From the IMG/VR virus record IMGVR_UViG_3300035703_004050, positions 1 to 64,000 of that record: 64,000 bases of DNA. One strand, written 5' to 3'. The position numbers were made by a program, and so were the translations under genes. Below the pieces are notes generated by a model. The model was not told where the DNA came from and ran no database searches. It was given only the letters and a program-made list of their open reading frames with translations. How positions within the stretch are numbered: position 1 is the first letter of the stretch; the number at the start of each line of letters is the position of its first letter. This stretch comes from a virus. This document shows positions 56,666 to 64,000 of the stretch, in pieces.

Positions 56666-57106
56666 ATGAATACACTTACTAAGTTTGACTTAACCCCATT
56701 TAACCGTGCTACAGTTGGTTTTGATCGCGTATTTGATATACTTGATCGCCAATTTGCTAATTCTGTAAGCACAACTTATCCCCCATACAATATTATTAAG
56801 GAAGCAGAAGACAACTACAAGATTGAAATTGCAGTTGCCGGTTTCCGTGAGGATGAGCTAGACATTACTGTTAAGGATTATGTCCTTACTGTAACTGGGG
56901 AACAAAAGCGTGAAGAGAACGCCGAAGGTCCAACTTACCTTCACAAGGGTATTTCTGCTCGCAGCTTTACACGCACATTTACTTTGGGCGATCATGTTGA
57001 AGTAAAGGGCGCAGTAGTTCAAAACGGACTACTTGTTATTAGCTTAGAGCGTGAAGTTCCAGAAGAAGCAAAACCAAAGAAAATTTCTATCACTTTCCAG
57101 AAGTAA
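56666..57106 (+). CDS. Small heat-shock protein, Hsp20/IbpA-like
   Basis: 146 aa. The alpha-crystallin domain covers residues 33-140: YNIIKEAEDNYKIEIAVAGF, then ELDITVKDYVLTVTGEQKRE, and GISARSFTRTFTLGDHVEVK; the C-terminal IxI-like KISITFQ anchors the oligomer. It holds unfolding proteins for refolding. A good AAAGGAG site precedes the start. Stand-alone gene with its own promoter and 5' hairpin. Confidence 0.93.
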   Translation: MNTLTKFDLTPFNRATVGFDRVFDILDRQFANSVSTTYPPYNIIKEAEDNYKIEIAVAGFREDELDITVKDYVLTVTGEQKREENAEGPTYLHKGISARSFTRTFTLGDHVEVKGAVVQNGLLVISLEREVPEEAKPKKISITFQK

Positions 57107-57232
57107 AGCCGTTGAACGGAAACACCGCGTAAGAGTTGGTATTGGGTGGTCTTACTTCACTTAAACTTACAGGCCTGTAAATTTTTCAGGTGTGAACTTT
57201 GATCTTAATGTAGTCCCAAAACTGGAAAGCAC

Positions 57233-57261
57233 AAGTGGACGGGGAAACCTGTCCACTTTTT
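57233..57261 (+). terminator. Intrinsic terminator
   Basis: AAGTGGAC and GTCCACTT form an 8-bp stem (extended by GG/CC) with a short T-run. It separates hsp20 from clpS. The 200-nt gap before it holds no other feature I can support. Confidence 0.85.
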
Positions 57262-57264
57262 CAT

Positions 57265-57292
57265 TTGCAATACGATACAATTATGTTATAGT
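57265..57292 (+). promoter_or_regulatory. Promoter TTGCAA-16-TATAGT
   Basis: TTGCAA at 57265 and TATAGT at 57287. The clpS ATG at 57314 has AGAGGA upstream. Confidence 0.6.
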
Positions 57293-57313
57293 AAAGTCTA
57301 ACAGAGGATTAAA

Positions 57314-57622
57314 ATGGCTAAGACACAAACAACTACCAAAGTAAAAGTAAAGCCCCGCACGGATATTGAACCACCACGTCAGTTTAAAGTCATTTATCTA
57401 AACGATGAAGTTACTACAATGGACTTTGTTGTCCAAACTCTTATGGAAATCTTTGATCATAACGAAGAATCTGCAATGGACATTACTCAAAAGATCCATG
57501 AAGAAGGCAGTGCTGTTGTTGGCGTTTATTCATTTGAGATTGCTGAACACAAAGGTGTTGAGGTTACTGTAATGGCGCGGGCTAACGGATTTCCTTTACA
57601 GGTGAAAGTTGAGCCAGAATAA
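57314..57622 (+). CDS. clpS: ClpS adaptor protein (N-degron recognition)
   Basis: 102 aa. FKVIYLNDEVTTMDFVVQTL carries the ClpS motif N-D-x-x-T-x-x-x-V. It is followed by ESAMDITQKIHEEGSAVVGV and EVTVMARANGFPLQVKVEPE, matching the ClpS binding core. It hands N-end-rule substrates to ClpAP and can block ssrA-tagged substrates from ClpA. Phage copies are uncommon. Here it accompanies a tmRNA and an Ate-like GNAT. Confidence 0.93.
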   Translation: MAKTQTTTKVKVKPRTDIEPPRQFKVIYLNDEVTTMDFVVQTLMEIFDHNEESAMDITQKIHEEGSAVVGVYSFEIAEHKGVEVTVMARANGFPLQVKVEPE

Positions 57623-57812
57623 GCTTTTCCTCAGTTACAGCTTAATTAAAAAGATTAAGGAAGTAACTGGGAAAGAGTTTGATTGGAAAGCAGGAACAGG
57701 TGAGGGCTGGCGAGTAGAAAGAGATACTGACGCGAGCTATGTTTTCAATATTATTTTTGATAATGATGAATCTAAAATTATGTTTTTACTAAAATATGGA
57801 AATGGAAAATAA
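57609..57812 (+). CDS. Small hypothetical protein
   Basis: 67 aa from a TTG start inside the clpS end, with GGTGAAAG upstream. KLFLSYSLIKKIKEVTGKEF and SYVFNIIFDNDESKIMFLLK. No family. Overlaps the exonuclease ATG by one base. Confidence 0.65.
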   Translation: MSQNKLFLSYSLIKKIKEVTGKEFDWKAGTGEGWRVERDTDASYVFNIIFDNDESKIMFLLKYGNGK

Positions 57813-58345
57813 TGGACGTAATGTTTGACCTCGAGACACTTGACACAAAACCGAGTGCAGTTATTCTTAGCCTTGGTGCTATTAGATTTGATCCCCTAGA
57901 AGACGGAATCGATCACAATGACGGACGTTTAAGTATGCGCCTAGAGATTGATCCACAATCGGGTATGGGAAGAACTATTTCTGAAGACACAATTGCTTGG
58001 TGGGCTACACAAAGCAAGGAAGCGCAAGACGCTGCATTTGGTGACGATAACAGAATTCCAGTAATTGAGGCAGTAGAAAAGTTTCACAAGTTTGTATGGG
58101 GTTGTGATAGGATATGGAGTCAAGGCAGCTTTGACGTAAACATTATGGAGCACCTATATACAAGTATTGGAAAACCATATACTTGGCAATATTGGCAAGT
58201 ACGTGATAGTCGTACACTGTTTGACTTCGTAGATGGTGCTATGGATCGTACTAAGCATCACGATGCAGTAGAGGATGCTATTGCACAAGCAGAAGCAGTA
58301 CAACGGGCATTGCGTAAAATTGGTTGGAATGGAACGCGACTTTAA
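57812..58345 (+). CDS. DEDDh 3'-5' exonuclease, Rv2179c-like (DexA-type)
   Basis: 177 aa. Exo I MFDLETLDTKPSAVILSLGA (Asp, Glu), Exo II SQGSFDVNIMEH (Asp), Exo III HHDAVEDAIAQAEAV (His, Asp) are all present. The family degrades RNA or single-stranded DNA; T4 DexA is an analogue. Overlaps its neighbours by 1 and 17 nt. Confidence 0.88.
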   Translation: MDVMFDLETLDTKPSAVILSLGAIRFDPLEDGIDHNDGRLSMRLEIDPQSGMGRTISEDTIAWWATQSKEAQDAAFGDDNRIPVIEAVEKFHKFVWGCDRIWSQGSFDVNIMEHLYTSIGKPYTWQYWQVRDSRTLFDFVDGAMDRTKHHDAVEDAIAQAEAVQRALRKIGWNGTRL

Positions 58346-58661
58346 TATAGAACGCGACTTACAACGTTCTGATAAAATACTTGAAAAAGTAAAAGGGTAT
58401 GTTTACGCTCAAGCTCTTTATGCTGCACTCTGTAACAATACTTGGTTGCCATTAGATGTAATGAAACTTCTTAAAGATGATGGGTTTATGTGTAGTTGGC
58501 GTTATGCAGGGGGTCTAGTAGCAAGACTTAGGGGACACGGGGATTACATGGATTTCTATTGTTCTAGTTTAACAAACGATGTTTATATTCCTGAAGGTGT
58601 AGTTATTGATGAGATTGAAAACGATTTGAAAGAAGCTGGTTGGGTATTAAAGCGTAATTAA
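58329..58661 (+). CDS. Hypothetical protein
   Basis: 110 aa from MERDFNIERDLQRSD. YAQALYAALCNNTWLPLDVM, KLLKDDGFMCSWRYAGGLVA, RLRGHGDYMDFYCS. Overlaps the exonuclease by 17 nt and the convergent phosphoesterase gene by 15 nt. Function unknown. Confidence 0.75.
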   Translation: MERDFNIERDLQRSDKILEKVKGYVYAQALYAALCNNTWLPLDVMKLLKDDGFMCSWRYAGGLVARLRGHGDYMDFYCSSLTNDVYIPEGVVIDEIENDLKEAGWVLKRN

Positions 58662-59432
58662 TTTTGGATAATAAATGGGGAAGATTGAATCATCTGGTCT
58701 TCCCCTTGGGTTACTAACATAACGTATTCCATCAATAGTTTTATCACATGCTTCATCGTGATAATGACCAAAGCACCATGTAGTTATTTTACCATTTGTG
58801 TCGGCTTCTAATACACGATTTAAATTAGAACTATACATTTTAGTTGAATCACCAGTTGCCATATAGCTTGACAGATTAAACAAATCTTTTCTTGGAAGCG
58901 TATGTGTAACTACAACTATTTCATTAATCATTTCTGCTTTATTAAATTCACTAACAATATTATATAAAAATTCTCCGTTTTCAACAGATTCATCCCAAAT
59001 GCTAATAGCAACTTCATTTGGTAAATTATATAAATTACAAAACTCGTCTATTTGTTCGTATTTAGGTATGTGTGGTTCAGAATAATCAAAACTCCACCAA
59101 CCATTTGTACCAACAATTGCTACATTATCAAACACACAAGTTGAATCCCACAAATATGTAATATTAGATTTTTTGCTGAGCTCTTCTTCTAACCATTCAC
59201 AATTTTTTACAATGTTGAAATAGTCTGGTTTGTGTTCGTGATTTCCATCAACAAATATAACCTGTTTGTAATGGTATGATAATTGGAATAAAAAGTCTCT
59301 AGTAGTTGTTATTTTTTTTGAAACATCACCAGCCACAATACAGTTTAAGCTGGTTCCCAATCCTTTAAAATTCAATTTTTGATCTGCATCCCACAAATCA
59401 ATGTGGAGATCTGAAATTAAGTCAAAATCCAT
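58647..59432 (-). CDS. Calcineurin-like metallophosphoesterase
   Basis: 261 aa. All five blocks are present: SDLHIDLWD (D-x-H), VAGDVS (GD), VDGNHEHK (GNHE), VVVTHTLPRKD (H) and CFGHYHDEACD (GHxH). Binds two metals and hydrolyses phosphoesters; substrate unknown. Only minus-strand gene in this stretch; converges with the upstream operon. Confidence 0.9.
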   Translation of the reverse strand: MDFDLISDLHIDLWDADQKLNFKGLGTSLNCIVAGDVSKKITTTRDFLFQLSYHYKQVIFVDGNHEHKPDYFNIVKNCEWLEEELSKKSNITYLWDSTCVFDNVAIVGTNGWWSFDYSEPHIPKYEQIDEFCNLYNLPNEVAISIWDESVENGEFLYNIVSEFNKAEMINEIVVVTHTLPRKDLFNLSSYMATGDSTKMYSSNLNRVLEADTNGKITTWCFGHYHDEACDKTIDGIRYVSNPRGRPDDSIFPIYYPKLITL

Positions 59433-59537
59433 TATAACTTATTTACTTCAAATTGACTGGTATGCAAATTTTGCAGTTGTAATTCTATGTTGCAAGTGCT
59501 AAGTATATATGCAATGCAATATGAAAAGAGGAAAAAG

Positions 59538-59714
59538 ATGATGATCGCAGGAATTGGTAGACTTTTAATCAATGGTGTATGTAGAGGAAATGAGAATGAC
59601 GGAATTGTCCGCATGTTTGAAGTAGAATATGCAAAGGATTACCGTGCAGCAAGGCGTGCTGGTGTACACATTGATAGACATTTCGTAGAAGAGTTCCTAA
59701 AAGCTACAAAATAA
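59538..59714 (+). CDS. Short basic protein
   Basis: 58 aa. AGAGGAAAA precedes ATG ATG. FEVEYAKDYRAARRAGVHID, RHFVEEFLKATK, and an N-terminal hydrophobic strand (IAGIGRLLINGV). Function unknown. The gap 59433-59537 holds no recognisable promoter. Confidence 0.7.
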   Translation: MMIAGIGRLLINGVCRGNENDGIVRMFEVEYAKDYRAARRAGVHIDRHFVEEFLKATK

Positions 59715-59715
59715 A

Positions 59716-59744
59716 TTGACTTTATAAAGTTGATTAAGCATAAT
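59716..59744 (+). promoter_or_regulatory. Promoter TTGACT-17-CATAAT, leaderless
   Basis: TTGACT at 59716 and CATAAT at 59739. The ATG at 59751 lies 6 nt after the -10 box without a ribosome-binding site. Confidence 0.55.
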
Positions 59745-59750
59745 AAATTC

Positions 59751-60110
59751 ATGCTCGTAGTATTTGGAAAAGAAAACGCAGACAAGCTCAAGGATCGTAT
59801 GACGCTTCTTGAGCTTGATACATTTATGCAGGATGGATTAGAAAGTCCTGTTACAGCTTATGCTGTGTTACAAGTTGAAGATATTCCGTTACAAGAACTT
59901 CCGCAACTTGAAAACATGACAACTTTACATAACACAATGTGGACAGAATATCGTGCTCGTAGATTTAGTTTCTGTGAGCAGGCTATGGAACATTTACGCG
60001 GTAAATGGAAAGGGACGCTTGACAGTTTTTATGATGAGTTTAGTCAAAGAATTAAAACTTTGGAAAACTCTTCTCTTGATGAAAATTGGACAGGTATTAT
60101 ACATAAATAA
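59751..60110 (+). CDS. Hypothetical protein
   Basis: 119 aa from MLVVFGKENADKLKDRMTLL. LPQLENMTTLHNTMWTEYRA and REMEH-type helices; WTGIIHK ends it. A TTG-initiated upstream extension would include the promoter and is rejected. Function unknown. Confidence 0.75.
   Translation: MLVVFGKENADKLKDRMTLLELDTFMQDGLESPVTAYAVLQVEDIPLQELPQLENMTTLHNTMWTEYRARRFSFCEQAMEHLRGKWKGTLDSFYDEFSQRIKTLENSSLDENWTGIIHK
60102..60109 (+). promoter_or_regulatory. T4-type late promoter CATAAATA
   Basis: CATAAATA at the end of the previous gene, 112 nt before the GH19 gene; a terminator lies between, so it may serve a small RNA or be fortuitous. Confidence 0.35.
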
Positions 60111-60170
60111 ATTTTTAAAGTACTTGGGTAATCCAAGATGAAAAAATTAGGTGTTTAATATTTTTATTAA

Positions 60171-60199
60171 AAAGGTCATATGAAAATATGACCTTTTTT
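60171..60199 (+). terminator. Intrinsic terminator
   Basis: AAAGGTCATA and TATGACCTTT form a 10-bp stem around TGAAAA with a six-T run. ATTAAATA follows at about 60200 as a possible late promoter of the GH19 gene. Confidence 0.88.
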
Positions 60200-60221
60200 A
60201 TTAAATACGCTGGAGAATAAT

Positions 60222-60986
60222 ATGGACTTAGAAAAGCAATTTATAGCTATGGGAATGACACCCGTGCAAGCAAAAGAACATGCAGATAATTTTGTTAAAG
60301 GGTTAAAAGAATTAGGACTGTCTGATCAAAAAGAACAGCTAACAGAGGCTGTCCCAGCTACTATGAGAATTGTTTCTAGCAACAATAATATTGCTAAAGC
60401 TTTATTAAGCGTGGGAGTAAAAGCAAACTTAGTCCAAATGTATGAACCTCATTTAACTAAAACAATGCAGGAATTTTTCATTAACAATAAAAATAGAAGA
60501 GCAATGTTTTTAGCACAAATATTACATGAAAGTGCAATGCTATCAGCAGTAGTTGAGAATTTAAACTACAGCGAACAGGGTTTAGTTACTACTTTTAAAA
60601 AGTACTTTGATCGTAAACGAGCTCAACGTTATGCACGTAAACCACAACAAATAGCAAACTATGTGTATGCTAACCGTATGGGAAATGGCAATGAACAATC
60701 GGGGGATGGTTGGCGTTTTCGCGGCAGAGGTCTTATACAATTAACTGGCAAGGACAATTATGTTGCTGCTGGAAAAGGATTAGGGGTTGATTTGTTAAAG
60801 AATCCAGATTACTTGTTAAGCCCAGAAGGTGCATCGCGCTCGGCGGGTTGGTTTTGGAACAGTAGGAATTTAAACAGAACTGCTGATGCAGGAAATATAC
60901 GAGAAAATACACGTTTAATTAATGGTGGATTTAAAGGATTAGATCATAGAACACAATTATATAATTCATTATTAAGGGTGTTGTGA
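60222..60986 (+). CDS. Glycoside hydrolase family 19 (chitinase/lysozyme-like)
   Basis: 254 aa. The catalytic domain begins near residue 70: AQILHESAMLSAVVENLNYS (the H-E-S/T-x-x-x..N-Y-S pattern with catalytic Glu), then YVYANRMGNGNEQSGDGW and RFRGRGLIQLTGKDNY, and a typical C-terminal NGGFKGLDHR. Phage GH19 enzymes hydrolyse peptidoglycan. N-terminal 65 residues are an unrelated helical segment. Together with the NlpC-like endolysin it gives two wall hydrolases. Converges with the next gene. Confidence 0.9.
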   Translation: MDLEKQFIAMGMTPVQAKEHADNFVKGLKELGLSDQKEQLTEAVPATMRIVSSNNNIAKALLSVGVKANLVQMYEPHLTKTMQEFFINNKNRRAMFLAQILHESAMLSAVVENLNYSEQGLVTTFKKYFDRKRAQRYARKPQQIANYVYANRMGNGNEQSGDGWRFRGRGLIQLTGKDNYVAAGKGLGVDLLKNPDYLLSPEGASRSAGWFWNSRNLNRTADAGNIRENTRLINGGFKGLDHRTQLYNSLLRVL

Positions 60987-62237
60987 TCGATATAAATCAT
61001 AATAATACTTAAAGACAGTGATGTTGTTTTCTATCTCACTCGCCAAATATTTTTTTTGTGTGTTATTAAAAATATCATGCAGTATTTTAAACTCAAAATT
61101 TTGAAACTCTTTAGAATTATATGATTCAATATCTGTAATAATTGATTGATTAATGTAGTTGATATCATTTTGATTCAAATTATTAATAAATTTATCAAAC
61201 ATTAGTGGTTCTTTAGTTTTATTGTGTTTTAATGCTTTTTCTAAATTGATAATCATTTCATCTCTTATAGTTTTTTCAAACCCATTGTAAAAGTAATTCC
61301 TGTTGTATAATAATATTTCTTTCATTTTATCCAACATCTGATGAATCTCAAATTCGCTTAGGTTACCAATGTAATCAATAATTTCTAAAATTCTTTTTAA
61401 TCTTTCATTGTGATCTAAAATATCGTCATAATCTTCTGGCCAAAAATCATTAAATGTTTTGAACCCATAATCCTTTAAGTACTTTAACGCTCCAGGGCTT
61501 GAAATTAAGATAAAAGGCCTACAACAAATAATAGGTCTAAACACTTTTTCAGTTAGATGTATTCTTTTTTCGTAAAATATTCTTTCAGTTACTAGATGAC
61601 AAAATGAATTAATGAAATCTTTAGGGCTTATTGTATAGGAGTAATTTTGACTAATTGTTTCATCAACATTATGAAATACATCTACATCTACATTGTGACA
61701 ACTAACTATACTTTTATCTAAAAAATTATCAAGCAAGTGTTTTGCAATTATTAACCTATGTTCCCTATTTTTTAGTATGCGATTATAGCTACTAAATATT
61801 TTTGTAGGTCTCCAATTATTTTCAAAGTAAGATGCATGTTTGTAAAATCTATACCATTCTAAAGATAAAAATCCGTTACTAAACCAATAAAAATCAGCCC
61901 AACCAGAGGTAGCAAGCAGAGTATCTTTATCAACACTGTTTTTTTCGCTATTACTTAAAATGTGACTAGGGTTAAATCTATTCAACATATAAATTTTGTA
62001 CAACCATTGTTTTTTAAATTCCGAAAAAAGTATTGGTTCTTGATCATGAAATAATATTTTACTCTTTGTTAAATTAGGGTACATATCGCCAAACAAATCA
62101 TACTTAAAAGTAGGATCACCAAAATTAGCAGGATTGTTTTCTCCTAAATTTGGATAAATTTCAAAAGAAATATTATAATTGTTATTTTTGCAAACATCAA
62201 TTAGTATATGATATAAGTTATAAAAAGGATCATTCAT
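60972..62237 (-). CDS. Glycosyltransferase-like protein (GT10/exostosin-type C-terminal motif)
   Basis: 421 aa from MNDPFYNLYHILIDV. HLTEKVFRPIICCRPFILIS, ALKYLKDYGFKTFNDFWPED and YDDILDHNERLKRILEIIDY resemble the C-terminal donor-binding half of GT10/exostosin-type transferases (E-K-x-F-P, P-F-I, L-x-x-L-x-x-x-G-F-K-T-F, Y-D). The longer frame to 62330 would run antisense through the dehydrogenase gene and is rejected. Its ATG overlaps the divergent gene's ATG. Very AT-rich. Confidence 0.75.
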   Translation of the reverse strand: MNDPFYNLYHILIDVCKNNNYNISFEIYPNLGENNPANFGDPTFKYDLFGDMYPNLTKSKILFHDQEPILFSEFKKQWLYKIYMLNRFNPSHILSNSEKNSVDKDTLLATSGWADFYWFSNGFLSLEWYRFYKHASYFENNWRPTKIFSSYNRILKNREHRLIIAKHLLDNFLDKSIVSCHNVDVDVFHNVDETISQNYSYTISPKDFINSFCHLVTERIFYEKRIHLTEKVFRPIICCRPFILISSPGALKYLKDYGFKTFNDFWPEDYDDILDHNERLKRILEIIDYIGNLSEFEIHQMLDKMKEILLYNRNYFYNGFEKTIRDEMIINLEKALKHNKTKEPLMFDKFINNLNQNDINYINQSIITDIESYNSKEFQNFEFKILHDIFNNTQKKYLASEIENNITVFKYYYDLYRSQHP

Positions 62238-63459
62238 GTTTTGTATTTCAATAATTGGATTAGGTAAGCTTGGTAAACCAACAGCGGATCTTATGATAGA
62301 ACTTGGGCACGATGTTCGTCCATACGACAACGCATTCGATACTGGTTATCTATTTGAAGAAGCAATACGCGACCGCGATATAATATTTATTGCAGTTCCA
62401 ACACCACATGATGCAGAATATGATGGCAGCAAACAAATTAGTCATTTAGAACCAAAAGATTTTGATTACAGTATTTTAGAACAAGTTGTAAATAATTGCC
62501 AACTCTATCAACCTAACATTCCAGTTGTTATTATTTCAACAGTATTGCCAAGTACAATACGCAGACTGTTTGGAAAATATGGGGACAAAATTATCTATAA
62601 TCCATATCTCATTGGAATGGGTTCAGTTAAAGAAGATTTAAAGGATCCTGATATTTTAATTATTGGTACACATGATGGGAAACCAAATGAAATTACAGAT
62701 ACATTGTTAACCATTTATAATCAAATGCACGACTATGCTTTTCCTTACGAAAAGATAAATATAGGTACTTGGGAAGAAGCAGAATCAATTAAGATATTCT
62801 ATAACACTTTTATCTCCGCAAAACTTGCTCTTGTCAATATGATACAAGACGTTGCTATGAAAACTGGTAACATGAATGTTGATGTAGTAACAAAAGCACT
62901 GCAAAATTCAACAAAACGTATTACAAGTTCTAAGTATATGACAGCTGGTATGGGTGACGGCGGTCCTTGTCATCCCCGAGATAACATTGCGCTACGTTGG
63001 TTAGCACAAGAACTTGATTTAGGATATGATATATTTGCAACTATTGTTGCATCTAGAGAAGTACAAGCAAACAATTTAGCAAAATTTTTAGTTAAATTAT
63101 CATTAGAAAACTCTTTACCAATCTACATACACGGTAAAAGTTTCAAACCCGGCGTTCCTTATACAGAGGGCAGTTACAGTATACTTGTTGGGGAAGGTAT
63201 TAAACGTATAACTGGTCAAGATCCAACCTATATCGATCCATTAACAGAAAAAGAACTTCCTATGGATGTTAAAGGTGTTGTTTTATTAGCCCACAATGCT
63301 TCTGTTACGTATAACTATACTAGTAAGTATACTAACGATCTATACACTAATTTTATGGACGGTAGTATCATCGTAGATCCATGGCGAACATATAAACCCC
63401 AAGATCAATCAATAAAGGTAATACACTATGGCAATTCAAGGACCAGCACTACCTGGTAA
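62236..63459 (+). CDS. UDP-glucose/GDP-mannose dehydrogenase family protein
   Basis: 407 aa. NAD-binding ISIIGLGKLGKPTADLMIEL, IFIAVPTPHDAEYDG, the middle domain IFYNTFISAKLALVNMIQDV, catalytic GDGGPCHPRDN (Cys), and the C-terminal FKPGVPYTEGS. Oxidises an NDP-sugar to an NDP-uronate. AAGGA precedes the ATG. First gene of a plus-strand glycan module that runs past the window end. Confidence 0.88.
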   Translation: MFCISIIGLGKLGKPTADLMIELGHDVRPYDNAFDTGYLFEEAIRDRDIIFIAVPTPHDAEYDGSKQISHLEPKDFDYSILEQVVNNCQLYQPNIPVVIISTVLPSTIRRLFGKYGDKIIYNPYLIGMGSVKEDLKDPDILIIGTHDGKPNEITDTLLTIYNQMHDYAFPYEKINIGTWEEAESIKIFYNTFISAKLALVNMIQDVAMKTGNMNVDVVTKALQNSTKRITSSKYMTAGMGDGGPCHPRDNIALRWLAQELDLGYDIFATIVASREVQANNLAKFLVKLSLENSLPIYIHGKSFKPGVPYTEGSYSILVGEGIKRITGQDPTYIDPLTEKELPMDVKGVVLLAHNASVTYNYTSKYTNDLYTNFMDGSIIVDPWRTYKPQDQSIKVIHYGNSRTSTTW

Positions 63460-64000
63460 AAAACATCTACCATACGGGGGTGCTAGAGCAATCAATAATC
63501 ACGTAATTACTGAGTTTATCAATTTTGTACTGGGTAAAGATTTTCAACAGCAAACTAAACAACCAGATATAGTTGACGACTTTTTAGATAACTATGTTAA
63601 CTGGTTGTCTAATTCTAAAATAAATCTTTTAACTGGGTTTGACAAGTTTCCATATAAAACTTATGCAAACGGCACAACAGAAGTTTTTGATAAATGGTAT
63701 ATAAGATATAAGCATAGAAGATTGCGTATATTTCGTGGTGAATATATGTATCATTTTGCAACTTACAGAAATTTAGATATGCCTTACAAATGGTTAGAAG
63801 ATGAACCATTAAAAGAAAATGATCATGTTATTATAAGCTTGCCTTTTGCAGATTCAGGTAATATACGTCACGAAACAATTAGCATTTTAAATACTGCTGT
63901 ACTGTTAAATGTACCAGTTTTAATAGATGCAGCATACTTAGGATTAACGCATAATCTAGAATTTGATTTTAGTCATCCAGCAATTGATACGATAGCTGTT
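63428..64000 (+). CDS. Probable PLP-dependent (fold type I) enzyme, 3' cut by window edge
   Basis: 191 codons visible and open to the last base. Begins MAIQGPALPGKKHLPYGGAR. VIISLPFADSGNIRHETISI and LLNVPVLIDAAYLGLTHNLE resemble the S-x-P-x-x-x-G and V-x-I-D-x-A-Y segments of aminotransferases (Asp/Tyr that contact PLP). The catalytic Lys would lie beyond the edge. An aminotransferase for a sugar intermediate would fit its neighbours. Overlaps the dehydrogenase gene by 32 nt. Confidence 0.6.
   Translation, partial: MAIQGPALPGKKHLPYGGARAINNHVITEFINFVLGKDFQQQTKQPDIVDDFLDNYVNWLSNSKINLLTGFDKFPYKTYANGTTEVFDKWYIRYKHRRLRIFRGEYMYHFATYRNLDMPYKWLEDEPLKENDHVIISLPFADSGNIRHETISILNTAVLLNVPVLIDAAYLGLTHNLEFDFSHPAIDTIAV

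Noticed and set aside
62238-62330. N-terminal extension of the minus-strand glycosyltransferase-like gene
   Set aside because: It runs antisense through the dehydrogenase NAD-binding motif and reads as non-protein-like sequence.

Overview
The window is a contiguous piece of a large T4-like tailed-phage (myovirus) genome. The hallmark genes are the UvsW helicase, a gp61-type primase, a gp41-type DnaB-family helicase, ATP-dependent DNA ligase (gp30 type), class Ia ribonucleotide reductase NrdA/NrdB with a glutaredoxin, a PAAR spike-tip protein, a pectate-lyase-fold tail fibre and T4-type late promoters (NATAAATA). Several genes point to an AT-rich marine alphaproteobacterial host: an alphaproteobacterial-type permuted tmRNA, a DUF992 exported protein, a DUF6614-like protein, and bS21 and bL12-like genes of the kind reported in pelagiphages. 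The host assignment is inference; the phage assignment is secure.

Layout. 1-9.5 kb: glycan/nucleotide-sugar cassette on both strands (carbamoyltransferase end, pyruvyl-transferase-like, three capsule-synthesis-like paralogues, FkbM methyltransferase, several DXD glycosyltransferases, a cytidylyltransferase-cupin fusion, SGNH and cupin proteins). 9.5-12.1 kb: SprT-like protease and early genes with strong promoters (RelE-like pair, AAA+ ATPase). 12.2-14.8 kb: HARP-like protein and UvsW. 14.8-17.3 kb: two tandem amidinotransferase paralogues on the minus strand. 17.3-25 kb: replication and small early genes, including an ATE/Bpt-like GNAT, a 189-aa DnaE-like protein, primase and helicase. 25-33 kb: probable virion genes. 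33-37.7 kb: NrdA, NrdB, glutaredoxin, Sm-like protein, 2OG oxygenase. 37.7-41.5 kb: PAAR and a 1168-aa baseplate/tail protein. 42-47.5 kb: permuted tmRNA with a gene inside its intervening segment, DUF992 protein, TilS plus tRNA-CAU, exported proteins and an endolysin. 47.7-54.2 kb: dense early small genes, bL12-like protein, DNA ligase and four tandem paralogues. 54.3-56 kb: membrane/coiled-coil gene followed by an open -1 frame without a conventional start, suggesting programmed frameshifting. 56.3-58.7 kb: bS21, Hsp20, ClpS, DEDDh exonuclease. 58.6-64 kb: phosphoesterase, GH19 lysozyme/chitinase-like protein and a second glycan module (glycosyltransferase-like, nucleotide-sugar dehydrogenase, probable PLP enzyme).

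How it works together. Sigma-70-like promoters (mostly TTGACN with 16-17 bp spacing) drive early blocks. A subset places the -10 box only 6-8 nt before the start codon with no ribosome-binding site, implying leaderless mRNAs. Late promoters precede the virion genes. An unusually rich translation and proteostasis set (tmRNA, TilS with its likely tRNA substrate, bS21, bL12-like, ClpS, Hsp20, ATE-like GNAT) suggests the phage remodels host ribosomes and protein turnover. The standout locus is the permuted tmRNA at 42.1-42.74 kb: an ADP-ribosyltransferase-like ORF fills the spacer between its two RNA pieces almost to the nucleotide.
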